64,000 nucleotides of DNA from Zea mays (GCF_902167145.1 NC_050100.1:199987974-200051973); one strand, 5' to 3'; shown: positions 43,794 through 53,352, counted from the first letter of the stretch. Made by a program: numbers and translations. The notes: generated from the letters alone by a model not told the origin.

Positions 43794-43798
43794 ATGGC
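43794..43798. other. Target-site duplication, left copy (ATGGC)
   Basis: ATGGC lies directly outside the left LTR of element 1. It is the knob monomer's own sequence (GATCTATGGCAAGG). The right flank reads GTGGC, a 4/5 match with one A-to-G change. Five-base duplications are the rule for Ty3/gypsy integrases. Confidence 0.85.
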
Positions 43799-44394
43799 TA
43801 TTGGGGACTCGTTCTCAAATGCTATGAATTAAGAACAAGGCAACATAAAATGTTAAATGTTAATGCCCTTCGTCCGCTGAAGCATTATTCCCTTAAGGAT
43901 TTAATGAACTTCGGATGAAGGTTAAGGACGATACAATTACGAAGGTTGAATCTTCGTAATTGAACTCTAATAGATTATATAAAATAATGCGAGATATGAA
44001 GCATCAAAGACAAATAAATTATAAATGAACAACATCACTTTCATATTATATCAACTTAATGTATTCAAATATTAGATACATTTATACCTCTGCCTTGGCA
44101 AAGAATAATTCCCGAGTGATGCGATTGCAATTACCGGAATGCGTGAACAGTAAAGGAATACTGTTCACTATTTATAGGAACAAGACACAGCCTGTGAGGA
44201 ATTACAATCATGCCCCTCATAAAAGTTTACAACAACGACTCAAACACTTATGGACTAAAAGGTCATTCTACTTTTAAGTCGGTTTGTAATTCCGAAGCTT
44301 CATGAACAGCAACCTTCGGTCATCACGTGCAGACAGCTTCAGCCGAAGCTGTTTCTTCCTGCAGGACCTTCGGCGACGAAGCATGGTCCCAACA
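43799..44394 (-). repeat. 3' LTR of element 1
   Basis: 596 bp, matching 52757-53352 except at four sites: 43800 (A for G, so the outer terminus is TA/..TA instead of TG/..CA), C/T in CTTCGTCCGC, T/C in GGATGAAGG, and A/C in ATAGGAACA. The inner end reads GTCCCAACA. On the minus strand a TATA-like CTATAAATAG sits at 44177-44168. A CACGTG G-box lies at 44324-44329 in the U3 part. The small open frame at 44059-44277, present in both LTRs, has no recognisable domain. Confidence 0.92.
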
Positions 44395-44405
44395 GTAGCC
44401 CCTTC
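44395..44405 (-). promoter_or_regulatory. Possible polypurine tract next to the 3' LTR
   Basis: On the element's sense strand the bases directly before the 3' LTR read GAAGGGGCTAC. The purine run is short (seven bases) and not at the very edge, so this is a position-based call for the plus-strand primer site, not a strong motif. Confidence 0.35.
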
Positions 44406-44639
44406 GCGGTGCTAGATTGTTTTTCGTAACGAGCTTGATCCGTGAAAAAAGTCTCTTAGGCTTCAGGAAGCCGAAGGTCCGAAAAACACCTTCACTGAGC
44501 TCGTTGTCGAGAAACGATTCAGTTTCCGAGCGTGTAGCGGTCCCACCCTGCAGGGTTACTATTTGGTCTCTGCGGTCCACCGCGCAGCGGGTGTAAGCAG
44601 CTGTTTGCCTGGTGTAAAAATCCTGACGATTCACCTTCT

Positions 44640-44844
44640 TACCTGCAGCACTATATAAACAGACGGGTAGGTGTGAAGTTACCACAGCATTCATTGCTAT
44701 TGCACTATTTTGCTGCCAAAATTTTTAACCATAGCCGAAGCTTGACTCTCGCAATCAGACGAAGCTCCAGTTTAAAGCCTACTTCGTCAGAAGAAAAAGC
44801 TTCGGAAGAAAAAGTTTTTTAGTTCCCATGAAATTCAGAATTAA
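44640..44844 (+). promoter_or_regulatory. Promoter and 5' leader of the antisense gene
   Basis: A good plant TATA box, CTATATAAAC, lies at 44651-44660 on the plus strand. A transcript start about 30 bp downstream (near ACCACAGCATTCATTGC, 44680-44697) would give a leader of about 160 bases before the ATG at 44845. The region upstream, 44395-44639, lies between the LTR and the TATA box and holds no other signal I can name. The antisense gene thus seems to have its own promoter inside the element instead of using an LTR promoter. Confidence 0.6.
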
Positions 44845-47800
44845 ATGGCCAGAGTGCGCTCTACCGCTAGAGTTGAGCGTGAGGGAGGCGAAGCCGAAGG
44901 AGCGGAGACTGTTCCTATCTCCGAAGCGATGCAACGATCCGGACTGGTGACCTCGGAAGGAATCCGTACTGCCGAGACAGAGCAGACTGTTGCCGAGACA
45001 GAACAAGTTGCTGCTGAAACGGAAGAAGGAAATATTGAGGAAGCTGATTCCGATAATGATTACCATATTGCCGTGCCAAGCAAGCCCAGCCACTTGGACT
45101 TCGGAAAGTCGACTGTCTCCAAGGCTGATTTCTCCAAGATGGTGAAGTCGGGTTATTTCAATGAGAATGAGAAGAAGCTACTTCGCTTCGGGGGGGAAGA
45201 AACTACCCCGAAGCCAGAAAAGGATGAAATAGTCATTTTCAAGAGCTTCCTAAAAGCTGGGTTGAGATTCCCCTTAAATAGGATGATCTCTGATGTGCTG
45301 CAAAGATTTGGTATCTATTTTCACCAGCTGACTCCCAACGCGATTGTCAGGCTCAGCGTCTATATCTGGGCTCTCCGAAGCCAGGCGGTGGAGCCGTTTG
45401 CCGACAGCTTTTGTCGAGTTCATGAGCTGCATTACCAAACTAAGGCCAGAAAAGATGGACTACATGAAAATTTTGGTTGCTATAATTTTGCTTATCGGAA
45501 AACCACGAAGTTTCCCGTGATCAGCTACCGAAGCAAATGGCCGGCAGACTGGAAATCAGAATGGTTTTATGTCAAAGTTGACGAAGACAAAGAGAAGCTG
45601 GTTCAGAGCCCCCTTGAACTAACCTTCGGAGAAACAAGACCCCGATGCAAAATGGCAGTAGAAGGTCCAACATGGGCTGCACTGGGCGAATTCAAAATTA
45701 TTGCAGAACATATTGGCACTAGAGATTTAGTGCAGGAATTCCTGGCCTTCAGAGTTTTTCCAACTATGAAAGAGTGGACAATGCCGAAGCTTAAAGGGGA
45801 AAAGAAAGAGGGGGAACTTGTCAGACTACCTTATCATTATAAATTCAAGAAATATTTTAAAGTACCCTGCCAAGAATGGCTTGATACAATTGAAATAATG
45901 AGTAATGAAATTCTTGGGAATTACTCTAAAAAAGAGGACCAACTGATGACAGCGGCCTTCGACACTCGGCCGAAACGAAGGCTGAACAGGGTGCTTGATG
46001 CCATAGGATTTGAATACGCTGACTACGGTCGACTGGGCGGAGATGCTGGAGGCCCGAAGCGAAAAAGGATTGCCAGCGCTACTGACGAAGAGGTCGTCAA
46101 GGTAGCCAAAAAGAAAAAGAAAGATTCTGAAAATCTTAGCGCTGAAGAGTTAAATCCTGAGCCGAAGGTGGCCACTACAAGAAAGAGAAAAAGTGCATCC
46201 CCAAAGCCGGAAACGCCGGTCCAAGAAGAAGATACTCCTGCTTCTCCTTCTGCTGTTGAAGTAGAAGAGATTATGAAGGTAATGACTGAACCCTTGCCTA
46301 TCAGGCTAAGTCCGCTGGCACTGGAACTGACGAAGTTTTTTCAGAAGGACAAGGCAGCTTCGGCAGCAGAAAGTCCTGCGAAGCCAAAAAAACGGAGAAT
46401 TATTCAAGTAACAGATGTGATCCATCAGACGCCGCCACCGGCAACGGTGTCAAAAATTGTCTTTGCTGAAACTGCCGAAGCCGAAGCTACTGGAATGAAA
46501 ACTACTGAAGCTGAAACCGGCGAAGCCGAAGCTACCGGGGCCGAAGCCGGGGCCACCGAAGAGTCGAACCTGGAAACCACACTTGAGGTTATTGACAATA
46601 TACTCCTGAAAATGGCTGAAGAAGAAGCTACTGTGGCTGCAGTGAATACGGCAACTGAAAAGGGGAAAGAGCATATTGATGAAATTTCAGAAGAAGGAGA
46701 TTTTAACTTTCAAGATTTGCTCGGACAAGAATTAACAGACGCCGAAAAAGAGGAGCTGAAAAAATATGCCATATCTTGCGGATATAAATCAGGGGCTATG
46801 CTATTTGGTGGGGTCAACGAAGGGAAACTAAGATGCCTTCGGAACCGCACCGAGGCCAAAATCGTTAGAACCCTCTCCAAAAGCATTGGCTTGCCGAAGC
46901 TGGAAGCGGACTTTTGCCGTTATCAACGACAACACATCGCCGGAAGCTTGCTTTATGCTAACTTCAAGGTAACGAATATTTTTGTTATTCTATTACTATT
47001 ATTATTAACTTTTGGGTCGTATTCTAACGAAGATCATTTCGACAGAGCATATTATTAAGCAAGGTTCTGAAAATGCAACAAGATCTGGAGGAAGAGAAAA
47101 ACAAAGCCGTCATTCAAGATTTGGCTGAAAAAGTTGAAAATCACGAAACCAATCTGAAAAAGAAAGACTTCGCAATCCAAGACCTTGAGATCATGGTCAA
47201 AGAGCACGAAGGTGCATTAGAAAAGATGGATTTTGTTATTCAGACCATGGAGGGCTCTTTGGCTGAAGTCCAAACTGAAAATGACAAATTAAAGAATGAA
47301 TTGCTCCAACAATCAGAAAAATTCGAGCAAGAAAAGAAATATTTTGAAGCAAGCCTGAAAGCTGAAGTGGATAAATACTCAAATTTGCAGAAATCCTTTA
47401 AAGAACTTCAGGAGAAATGCTTAAGCTTCGGCAGCCGATGTGTGCAGCGGCTGAAGGATGTGTTTCACTCTGTCGGAGCTAGCTCTTCGAAATTTACACC
47501 TTCAGCTGAGAATCTGCCAAGAACATTAGAATATATTGAAGGCGAAGTTGACGCCCTTGACGAAGTTATTGGTGGGCACGCCGACTTCTGCGCCCTGGTA
47601 GCTTCTCGGGGCACAGCTACGACTTTTTTGAAGGCTGGCTGCACGCATGGAAACATTGTGAACAGACCAAACTTCAGCTTGTCAGCTTCAGATTTGATGG
47701 ATATCCCAAGCTTAGCCAGAAGTATCGGAAATAGATTCATGACCCAGATCTGGGTAAGTGGCGGGCAGAAAATGGCAGGCGACGAAGCTCGAAGCCATCT

Positions 47801-47907
47801 TAAGCCGGTAAGAAACTTATGTTTGTTACTTTTACCTTCTCCTTTGAAATTTGTACCTTTCTTACTCTGCTATTTGGTATATACAGGATGACGAAGCTGA
47901 AGATTGA
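44845..47907 (+). CDS. Antisense-strand gene (aORF) of a Tat-type element: gypsy-type transposon domain protein with coiled coil
   Basis: Three exons are proposed: 44845-46968 (708 codons), 47046-47807 (254 codons) and 47887-47907 (six codons and TGA). Both introns have GT..AG ends and sit between codons, giving about 968 residues. Residues ~100-260 resemble the Pfam 'putative gypsy type transposon' domain (PF04195), with FKSFLKAGLRFPLNRMISDV and FHQLTPNAIVRLSVYIWALR. Basic, nuclear-signal-like runs follow (PKRKR near residue 403, KKKKK near 420), then low-complexity Glu/Ala/Thr tracts near 545-575 with repeated EAEATG-like units. Exon 2 starts with a long heptad-like, Glu/Lys-rich coiled coil of about 110 residues. 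It is transcribed towards pol. The role of such antisense proteins is unknown; nuclear localisation is only inferred. No stop or frameshift was found, unlike in pol. The same gene, with a similar intron, is in element 2. It is not a host gene, because it lies inside the LTRs. Confidence 0.8.
46969..47045 (+). other. Intron 1 of the antisense gene (77 bp)
   Basis: The donor is TTCAAG|GTAACG and the acceptor TTCGACAG|AGCATATT, with a T-rich interior. Removal keeps the frame exactly: exon 1 ends on codon 708 (..ANFK) and exon 2 begins SILLSKVLKMQQDLE. Unspliced reading would stop at 47056-47058. Element 2 has a 69-bp intron at the same codon boundary (SNFK / SMLLSKALRMQQDLE), which strongly supports the call. 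Confidence 0.85.
47808..47886 (+). other. Intron 2 of the antisense gene (79 bp)
   Basis: The donor is AAGCCG|GTAAGA, a near-perfect plant donor, and the acceptor is TATATACAG|GATGAC after a T-rich stretch. Splicing adds DDEAED and a TGA at 47905-47907. Without splicing the frame runs into a hydrophobic tail ending at 47891. Element 2 has a stop just before the equivalent point, so this intron lacks comparative support. Confidence 0.6.
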
Positions 47908-48777
47908 CAATGCTGAAGTTTGACAAAACTGAAGACGAAGCCTTAGCTGAAGCTTAAAGTTGCTTATAATATGCTTTCCTACAAAAATTCTTGGAGAAAC
48001 TCTTGTAATATAGATGTGGAATAACTTATGTAAATTTGTACATACCTTGTAATATATCCTGTCTCCCTTATCCGTATTCAATCTGCTTTGCTGTGGACGA
48101 AACTTCTCTTTTGAGCCGAAGGCGAAAAACACCTTCCCTTCTTTTCGTACACAACGAAGCATAGAAAATTTTTCCTTCGAATCTTTTCCTTATTTTCTGA
48201 AGCACCTGTCTTTTTTGTGTAGCATAATGATGATTCTATATATGTCTAAATGGATGTTTATGAATGCAAATGACATGATGACATGTAATGTGCAAATGAA
48301 TATTAGGACAAATGTTCAAAAACCATAAGTACGGCCCTTCATCCCCTCAAGAATGATAAAAATCTTTTTGCCGTTTACTTTTCGGCTTCACCGTTTACTT
48401 TTCGGTGTATCAGCGTTGACTTTTCGCTGTAAGCCTCCCTTAGGAGCTTCTTCGCCTTTTACTTTCGGCGGAATCAGCGTTTATTTTTCGCTGTAAGCCT
48501 CCCTTAGGAGCTTCTTCGCCTTTTACTTTCGGCGAAATCAGCGTTTATTTTTCGCTGTAAGCCTCCCTTAGGAGCTTCTTCCTGTTTTCTTTTATTTTTT
48601 CTTTGCACTCGAAGGTGCGTTCTCAGCTTTTACATTTATATTTTTTGGGGGATATCTCTCTTATAGAATTGAAATAAGGAAAAGAAAAATTACATGTTGT
48701 GGCCCCATTAAAAACCTTTCTCCCTCTTTGGAAAGGAAAAGGGTGCCACAAAAAATAATATAAAAAATTACATTGAA
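47908..48777. other. Non-coding zone between convergent antisense gene and pol (element 1)
   Basis: The 3' ends of the plus-strand antisense gene and the minus-strand pol face each other here. The stretch holds AT-rich sequence, a segment near 48085-48160 that also occurs in element 2 near 61755-61810, and 64-bp tandem repeats at 48411-48590. No reading frame of note is present. Polyadenylation signals for both transcripts are expected here but none is clear. Confidence 0.7.
48411..48590. repeat. 64-bp internal tandem repeat of the element, about 2.8 copies
   Basis: Units begin CAGCGTT at 48411, 48475 and 48539. Each carries TTTTTCGCTGTAAGCC or a close form, then CTCCCTTAGGAGCTTCTTC. Shorter relatives (CCGTTTACTTTTCGG) precede them at 48371-48405. 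The inner CTCCCTTAGGAG is an imperfect hairpin. Element 2 has the same repeats in the same place at 61374-61575, so they are a family feature. Confidence 0.85.
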
Positions 48778-51700
48778 CTAAACATAATATCGCCGAAGCT
48801 CATCCGCATTCCACGATCTAGGAATGTCATTGCCGTCCATATCCTTCAATCTGTAGGAACCGGGTCTTGACGAAGATACTACCAAAAAGGGGCCTTCTCA
48901 TTTCAGCTGTAATTTGCCTACTGTTTCAGGGTTAGCTACTCTTCGAAGTACCAAGTGTCCTGGTTCAATATTCTTCAGCTTGACCTTTCTATCACACCAT
49001 TTTATTGTTTCAGCTTGATATTTATTGATGTTTTCCACAGCTTGAAGTCTGATCCCTTCAATAGCATCTTTTTCTACAGAGCAATCACCTTCGTTTTCGC
49101 CTTCTGCCGAATCTACTGTCCTTATTGATCATGTTTTGGCCTCTTCTGGGGTTATTGCTTCGTCACCAAACAATAGTTTAAAGGGTGTAAAGCCTGTTGA
49201 TCTTGACATGGTTGTGTTATGACTCCACACCACTTTGATTAACTCGTCTGGCCACTTTCCCCTGGGCTGATTGAAGATTGACTTCATTATCCCTGTCATT
49301 ATGATCCCATTGGCTCTTTCAACAAGTCCATTTGACTCTGGGTGTCGGACTGATGCAAAATGGATCTTCGTGCCGATTTGAATACAAAATTCTCTGAAGG
49401 CTTCAGAATCAAACTGTGTTCCATTATCCACAGTGATAGCCTTCGGCACTCCGAAGCGACAAACAATGTTTTGCCAGAAAAACTTTTGAATAGTAAATAA
49501 AGTTATTGTGGCTAAGGGCTTCGCCTCAATCCATTTGGAAAAATATTCCACTGCCACCACCACATATCTTAAGTTCCCCTGTGCTGGTGGTAATGGACCT
49601 AGCAAATCCAGACCCCACCTTTGCAACGGCCATGTGGGTTGTATTAACTGAGTTAAAGACGAAGGTTGTTTTTGATCTCTTGCACATTTCTGACAACCTT
49701 CGCACTTTTGAACTAAATCCGCTGCATCCGAAGCTGCCTTTGGCCAATAAAATCCTTGGTGAAAAACCTTCCCAAGCAAAGGCCTAGGTCCAATGTGAGA
49801 TCCACACAGACCTGCATGTATGTCCTTCATTAATTCTATACCTTCGGATCTGGATAAGCACTTCAGCAATGGGGAACAGACCCCACGCTTATATAGCTCC
49901 CCTTCTATTATGACATATGGTCGAGCTCTTGCTTCTATCCTCCTGTTATAAGCTTCGTCGTCTGAAAGAAAATTACCCTGAAGGAAAGAGATAATCTCAG
50001 TTCTCCAATCTTCACTATAAACAGGGGATATATTAAGGATTGCTCTTTCAAGAAGCTCGACCGAAGGTGCTTTTATTGTTTCAAAAAATACTTCCGAAGG
50101 TATAGGCAGCCCCTGGGCTGCTGACTTAGCCAATAGATCAGCGTATTCATTTTCTCCACGAGGAATATTTTTGACAGAGAAACCTTCGAAGGAAGCCTCG
50201 ATCCTTCGGACTGTATCTAGATACTTTTCAAGCTTCGGGTCTCTTGCTTTGTAGCTCTTGTCAATATGACCAGAGATAACTTGAGAATCAGTTTTAAGAA
50301 TGGCCCTTCTGATTCCCATTGCCTTTAATTTCCGAAGACCCAAAAGCAGAGCTTCATACTCAGCGATGTTATTTGTGCAACTAAAATCAAGTCTTGCCGC
50401 ATAACAAGTTGTAACTTTAGAAGGTGAAATCAACACAGCAGCCGCTCCTGCTCCGAAGGTTCCCCAAGACCCATCGCAAAACACTGTCCATGCTTCGGCA
50501 TCTTTATTTGTTTCTTCCTCCTGAGCCCCTGGCGTCCAGTCAGCAATAAAGTCTGCTAATGCCTGGGACTGAATCGAAGATCTATGAACATAATCAATAC
50601 AAAATTCATTGAGCTCTGCAGCCCATTTTCCAATCCTTCCAGTAGCTTCTCGGTTTCTCATAATATCCTTCAGAGGTTGTGAAGAAGGAACAATTATGTT
50701 GTAAGCTTGAAAATAGTGCCGAAGCTTCCTGGAGGCCATCAAAACAGCATATAGTACCTTCTCCAATTCTGTATAATTTTTCTTTGACAAACTAAGAACC
50801 TCGGATACGAAATATATTGGGGCCTGCTTCTTAACTTGACCTTCAAGCTTCTCCTGGACAAGAGCTGCACTTACCGCTGAGTGCGAAGCTGCCACATATA
50901 ATAACAAAGGAGCCCCTAGCGTACGTGGAGTTAGTGTTGTTAGATCTATCAAATACTGTTTCAGCTCTTCAAAGGCCTTCTGCTGGATTGGTCCCCATTG
51001 AAAGACTTCGGCTGACTTCAGCACTTCGAAGAATGGTAAGTTTCTCTCTGCTGATCTGGATATGAATCTATTGAGAGATGCCAGCCTTCCTGTCAATCTT
51101 TGAGCCCCCTTTTTTGTACTTGGTGGCTCCATTCGAAGTATAGCTTCGATTTTACTTGGGTTGGCCTCAATTCCCTTTGTTGAAACTAGGCAACCAAGAA
51201 ATTTCCCCTTCTTTACTCCGAAGACACATTTTTCTGGATTCAGCTTTAGACCAGCCTGTCTAAAATTAGCGAAGGTCTCCTGTAAATCAGCAATGTGGTT
51301 ATCCTGCTTCGTTCTTTTTACAATGATATCATCAACATAAGTTAGTACATTCCTGCCTATCTGAGAATGGAGAACCTTTGCTGTCATTCTGCTGAAGCTT
51401 CCTCCAGCATTCTTAAGCCCTTCAGGCATCCGAAGGTAACAGTATGTCCCACTAGGGGTTATGAAACTGGTTTTTGGTTCATCCTCCTTCTTCATCTAGA
51501 TTTGATGATAGCCTGAATAGCAATCTAGCAAACTCATAAGTTCTGATGAAGCTGCTGCATCGACTAAAGAATCTATCCTTGGCAATGGAAACTCATCCTT
51601 CGGACAGGCCTTATTGAGATCAGTAAAATCGATGCACATTCTCCATTTACCATTGGCCTTCTTCACCATAACAGTGTTAGCCAACCATTCTGGGTATTTT

Positions 51701-52731
51701 ACCTCTCTAATAACTCCGGCACTGAGGAGTCTTTTCACTTCATTCCGAGCACCTTCGGCCTTGTCATCAGACATCTTCCGAAGCCTCTGTGTCCTGGGTC
51801 TGAAGGATGGATCAACATTGAGCGAGTGCTCAATAACATCCCTGTTAACTCCACAAAGATCATTAGCTGACCAAGCAAAAACATCTTTATTGTTGAACAA
51901 AAACCTTATCAAGGTTTTCTCCTGCTCTTCGGACAATTGAGATCCCAATAGCACCTTCTGCTCTGCTATATCCTCACATAAGAGCATGGGTTTCGGCTGG
52001 TCAGCCGAAGCAGCTTTTTCCCTTCTGAACTTGTATTGCTCACAAGCTTCAGCTCCATCTATATTATGGATTGCTTTTGAGTCTGTCCAATTTCCTTCGG
52101 CCCTTCTGGCAGCTTCTTGACTTCCATGAATAGCAATGGGCCCTTGGTCCGAAGGTATCTTCATGCAAAGATAAGCTGGATGCAGAATTGCTTCGAAGGC
52201 ATTAAGAGTACCACGACCAATGATTGCATTGTAAGGGTACTCCATGTCAATGATATCAAACATAACTTGTTCAGTCCTTGTGTTGTTGATGAATCCGAAG
52301 GCCACTGACATTGAGATTTTGCCGAGTGCTACAATTTGCCTTCCTCCGAAGCCACAGAGGGGATGTGTGGCATCAAGAATTTTATCTTCGGGCTCTTGCA
52401 TCTGTCTGAAGGCCTTAGCAAATATGATATCAGCTGCACTGCCTGTATCAACCAAAACATTGTGGACCAGAAATCCTTTGATAACACAAGAGATAACCAT
52501 AGCATCATTGTGTGGGTAATCCTTGAGTTGAAGATCCTCTTGGGAGAAGGTAATAGGAATGTGAGACCATCTTGACTTGATGAAGGGTCCTTGCACCCTG
52601 ACATGTTGTACCCTTCTCTGTGCTTCCTTCTTCTACTTCTTGTTGGCTGGTTCTGAACATGAACCGCCTGTTATCGGGAGTACCAGCTTCGGAACCGAAG
52701 CAGCTCCAGCTTGAATATTGAACGAAGCCAT
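48778..52731 (-). pseudogene. pol: pol polyprotein of element 1 (protease, RT, two RNase H domains, integrase), four in-frame stops
   Basis: The frame runs 1,318 codons from ATG 52731-52729 to TAG 48780-48778. A leader of about 45 residues replaces gag. The aspartic protease motif VDTGSAAD is near residue 94. The reverse transcriptase has the YSGYHQI region near 405 and the catalytic YVDD at 465-468. A gypsy-type RNase H follows (YVAASHSAVSAALVQE). A second, archaeal-like RNase H starts near 745 (FCDGSWGTFGAG, TNNIAEYEALLLGLRK). Integrase has a zinc-binding segment ending CEGCQKC (~980-1015) and a catalytic core with WGLDLLGPLP, TVDNGTQFD and VERANG (D, D, E). No chromodomain is seen. Stops interrupt it at 52635-52633 (TAG), 51498-51496 (TAG, where element 2 has Trp), 49131-49129 (TGA, where element 2 has Gly) and 48900-48898 (TGA, where element 2 has Trp). 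No frameshift was noticed. It therefore cannot make a full polyprotein without readthrough. Confidence 0.92.
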
Positions 52732-52741
52732 CAGCTCTTAA

Positions 52742-52756
52742 CTTTGTGGGCGCCAA
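52742..52756 (-). promoter_or_regulatory. Primer-binding site of element 1
   Basis: Directly inside the 5' LTR the sense strand reads TTGGCGCCCACAAAG. TGGCGCC at the LTR edge is a common tRNA-complementary primer site, and element 2 has the same core at the same place. The tRNA was not assigned. Only about 10 further bases separate it from the pol ATG, so there is no room for gag. Confidence 0.7.
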
Positions 52757-53352
52757 TGTTGGGGACTCGTTCTCAAATGCTATGAATTAAGAACAAGGCA
52801 ACATAAAATGTTAAATGTTAATGCCCTTCGTTCGCTGAAGCATTATTCCCTTAAGGATTTAATGAACTTCGGACGAAGGTTAAGGACGATACAATTACGA
52901 AGGTTGAATCTTCGTAATTGAACTCTAATAGATTATATAAAATAATGCGAGATATGAAGCATCAAAGACAAATAAATTATAAATGAACAACATCACTTTC
53001 ATATTATATCAACTTAATGTATTCAAATATTAGATACATTTATACCTCTGCCTTGGCAAAGAATAATTCCCGAGTGATGCGATTGCAATTACCGGAATGC
53101 GTGAACAGTAAAGGAATACTGTTCACTATTTATAGGCACAAGACACAGCCTGTGAGGAATTACAATCATGCCCCTCATAAAAGTTTACAACAACGACTCA
53201 AACACTTATGGACTAAAAGGTCATTCTACTTTTAAGTCGGTTTGTAATTCCGAAGCTTCATGAACAGCAACCTTCGGTCATCACGTGCAGACAGCTTCAG
53301 CCGAAGCTGTTTCTTCCTGCAGGACCTTCGGCGACGAAGCATGGTCCCAACA
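52757..53352 (-). repeat. 5' LTR of element 1
   Basis: 596 bp with intact TG..CA ends (TGTTGGGGACTC at the left, GGTCCCAACA at the right in window orientation). On the sense strand the probable promoter TATA box CTATAAATAG is at 53135-53126, with CACGTG at 53282-53287 upstream in U3. It differs from the 3' LTR at four sites, three of them C/T or G/A transitions. Confidence 0.93.
53126..53135 (-). promoter_or_regulatory. TATA box in the 5' LTR of element 1
   Basis: CTATAAATAG on the minus strand matches the plant TATA consensus and is conserved in element 2 (56704-56713), also followed by ..GAACAGTA. It would start the pol-strand transcript about 30 bp downstream, marking the U3/R border. Confidence 0.7.

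Larger units (their letters stand above)
1..43798. repeat. knob180 satellite array, main block (about 243 monomers of 180 bp)
   Basis: Direct head-to-tail copies of a 180-bp unit fill this stretch without interruption. The landmark GATCTATGGCAAGGAAACAT recurs at 601, 781, 961 and so on, at steps of 180 with occasional 1-5 bp indels. In order, a monomer carries ATGATCAATGGCCACACAAC, a CCCCCATTTTTGTCGAAAAT block, AGCCATGAACGACCATTTTC, AATAATACCGAAGGCTAACA, CCTACGGATTTTTGACCAAG and AAATGGTCTCCACCAGAAAT. I recognise this as the maize knob 180-bp repeat, the main satellite of heterochromatic knobs. Knobs can act as neocentromeres in meiotic drive on abnormal chromosome 10; nothing in this window shows drive itself. 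Because 180 is divisible by 3, one plus frame and one minus frame stay open for hundreds of codons. These are not treated as genes. The array runs off the left edge of the window and stops at an LTR element on the right. Confidence 0.95.
43799..53352 (-). mobile_element. Complete Ty3/gypsy (Tat-type) LTR retrotransposon without gag, element 1
   Basis: A 9,554-bp element is inserted in the knob array and is bounded by 596-bp direct LTRs and a five-base target duplication. Its sense strand is the minus strand: 5' LTR 52757-53352, primer-binding site 52742-52756, pol 52731-48778, a non-coding zone with 64-bp repeats, an antisense spliced gene (plus strand 44845-47907), then the 3' LTR 43799-44394. 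No gag fits, because only 25 bp separate the 5' LTR from the ATG that opens into pol. The second RNase H domain and the antisense gene place it in the Tat lineage, where extra antisense ORFs are known (for example in maize Grande). The LTRs differ at 4 of 596 sites (0.67%). At an assumed 1.3e-8 substitutions per site per year this gives about 0.26 million years. I did not assign a named maize family. Confidence 0.93.

Noticed and set aside
1..43798. CentC centromere satellite, TR-1 knob repeat or a CRISPR-like array
   Set aside because: The unit is 180 bp without unique spacers, which excludes CRISPR. It does not match the ~156-bp CentC or ~350-bp TR-1 pattern as I know them, and no such block was seen anywhere in the window.
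44059..44277. 72-codon open frame in each LTR (also 53017-53235)
   Set aside because: It is short, lies across U3/R sequence, has no domain and is present only because the LTRs are identical.
44845..47058. The plus-strand protein as gag of the element
   Set aside because: It lies on the wrong strand and at the 3' side of pol, has introns, and resembles the gypsy-type transposon domain. No CCHC zinc knuckle is seen.
44845..47907. The spliced gene as a captured host gene
   Set aside because: A homologous gene in the same position is present in element 2, so it belongs to the retroelement family.
43799..53352. Reading this region as two separate elements in opposite orientation, because genes lie on both strands
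   Set aside because: A single LTR pair with a target duplication encloses both strands' genes, and element 2 shows the same mixed-strand layout. Antisense ORFs are known in Tat elements.
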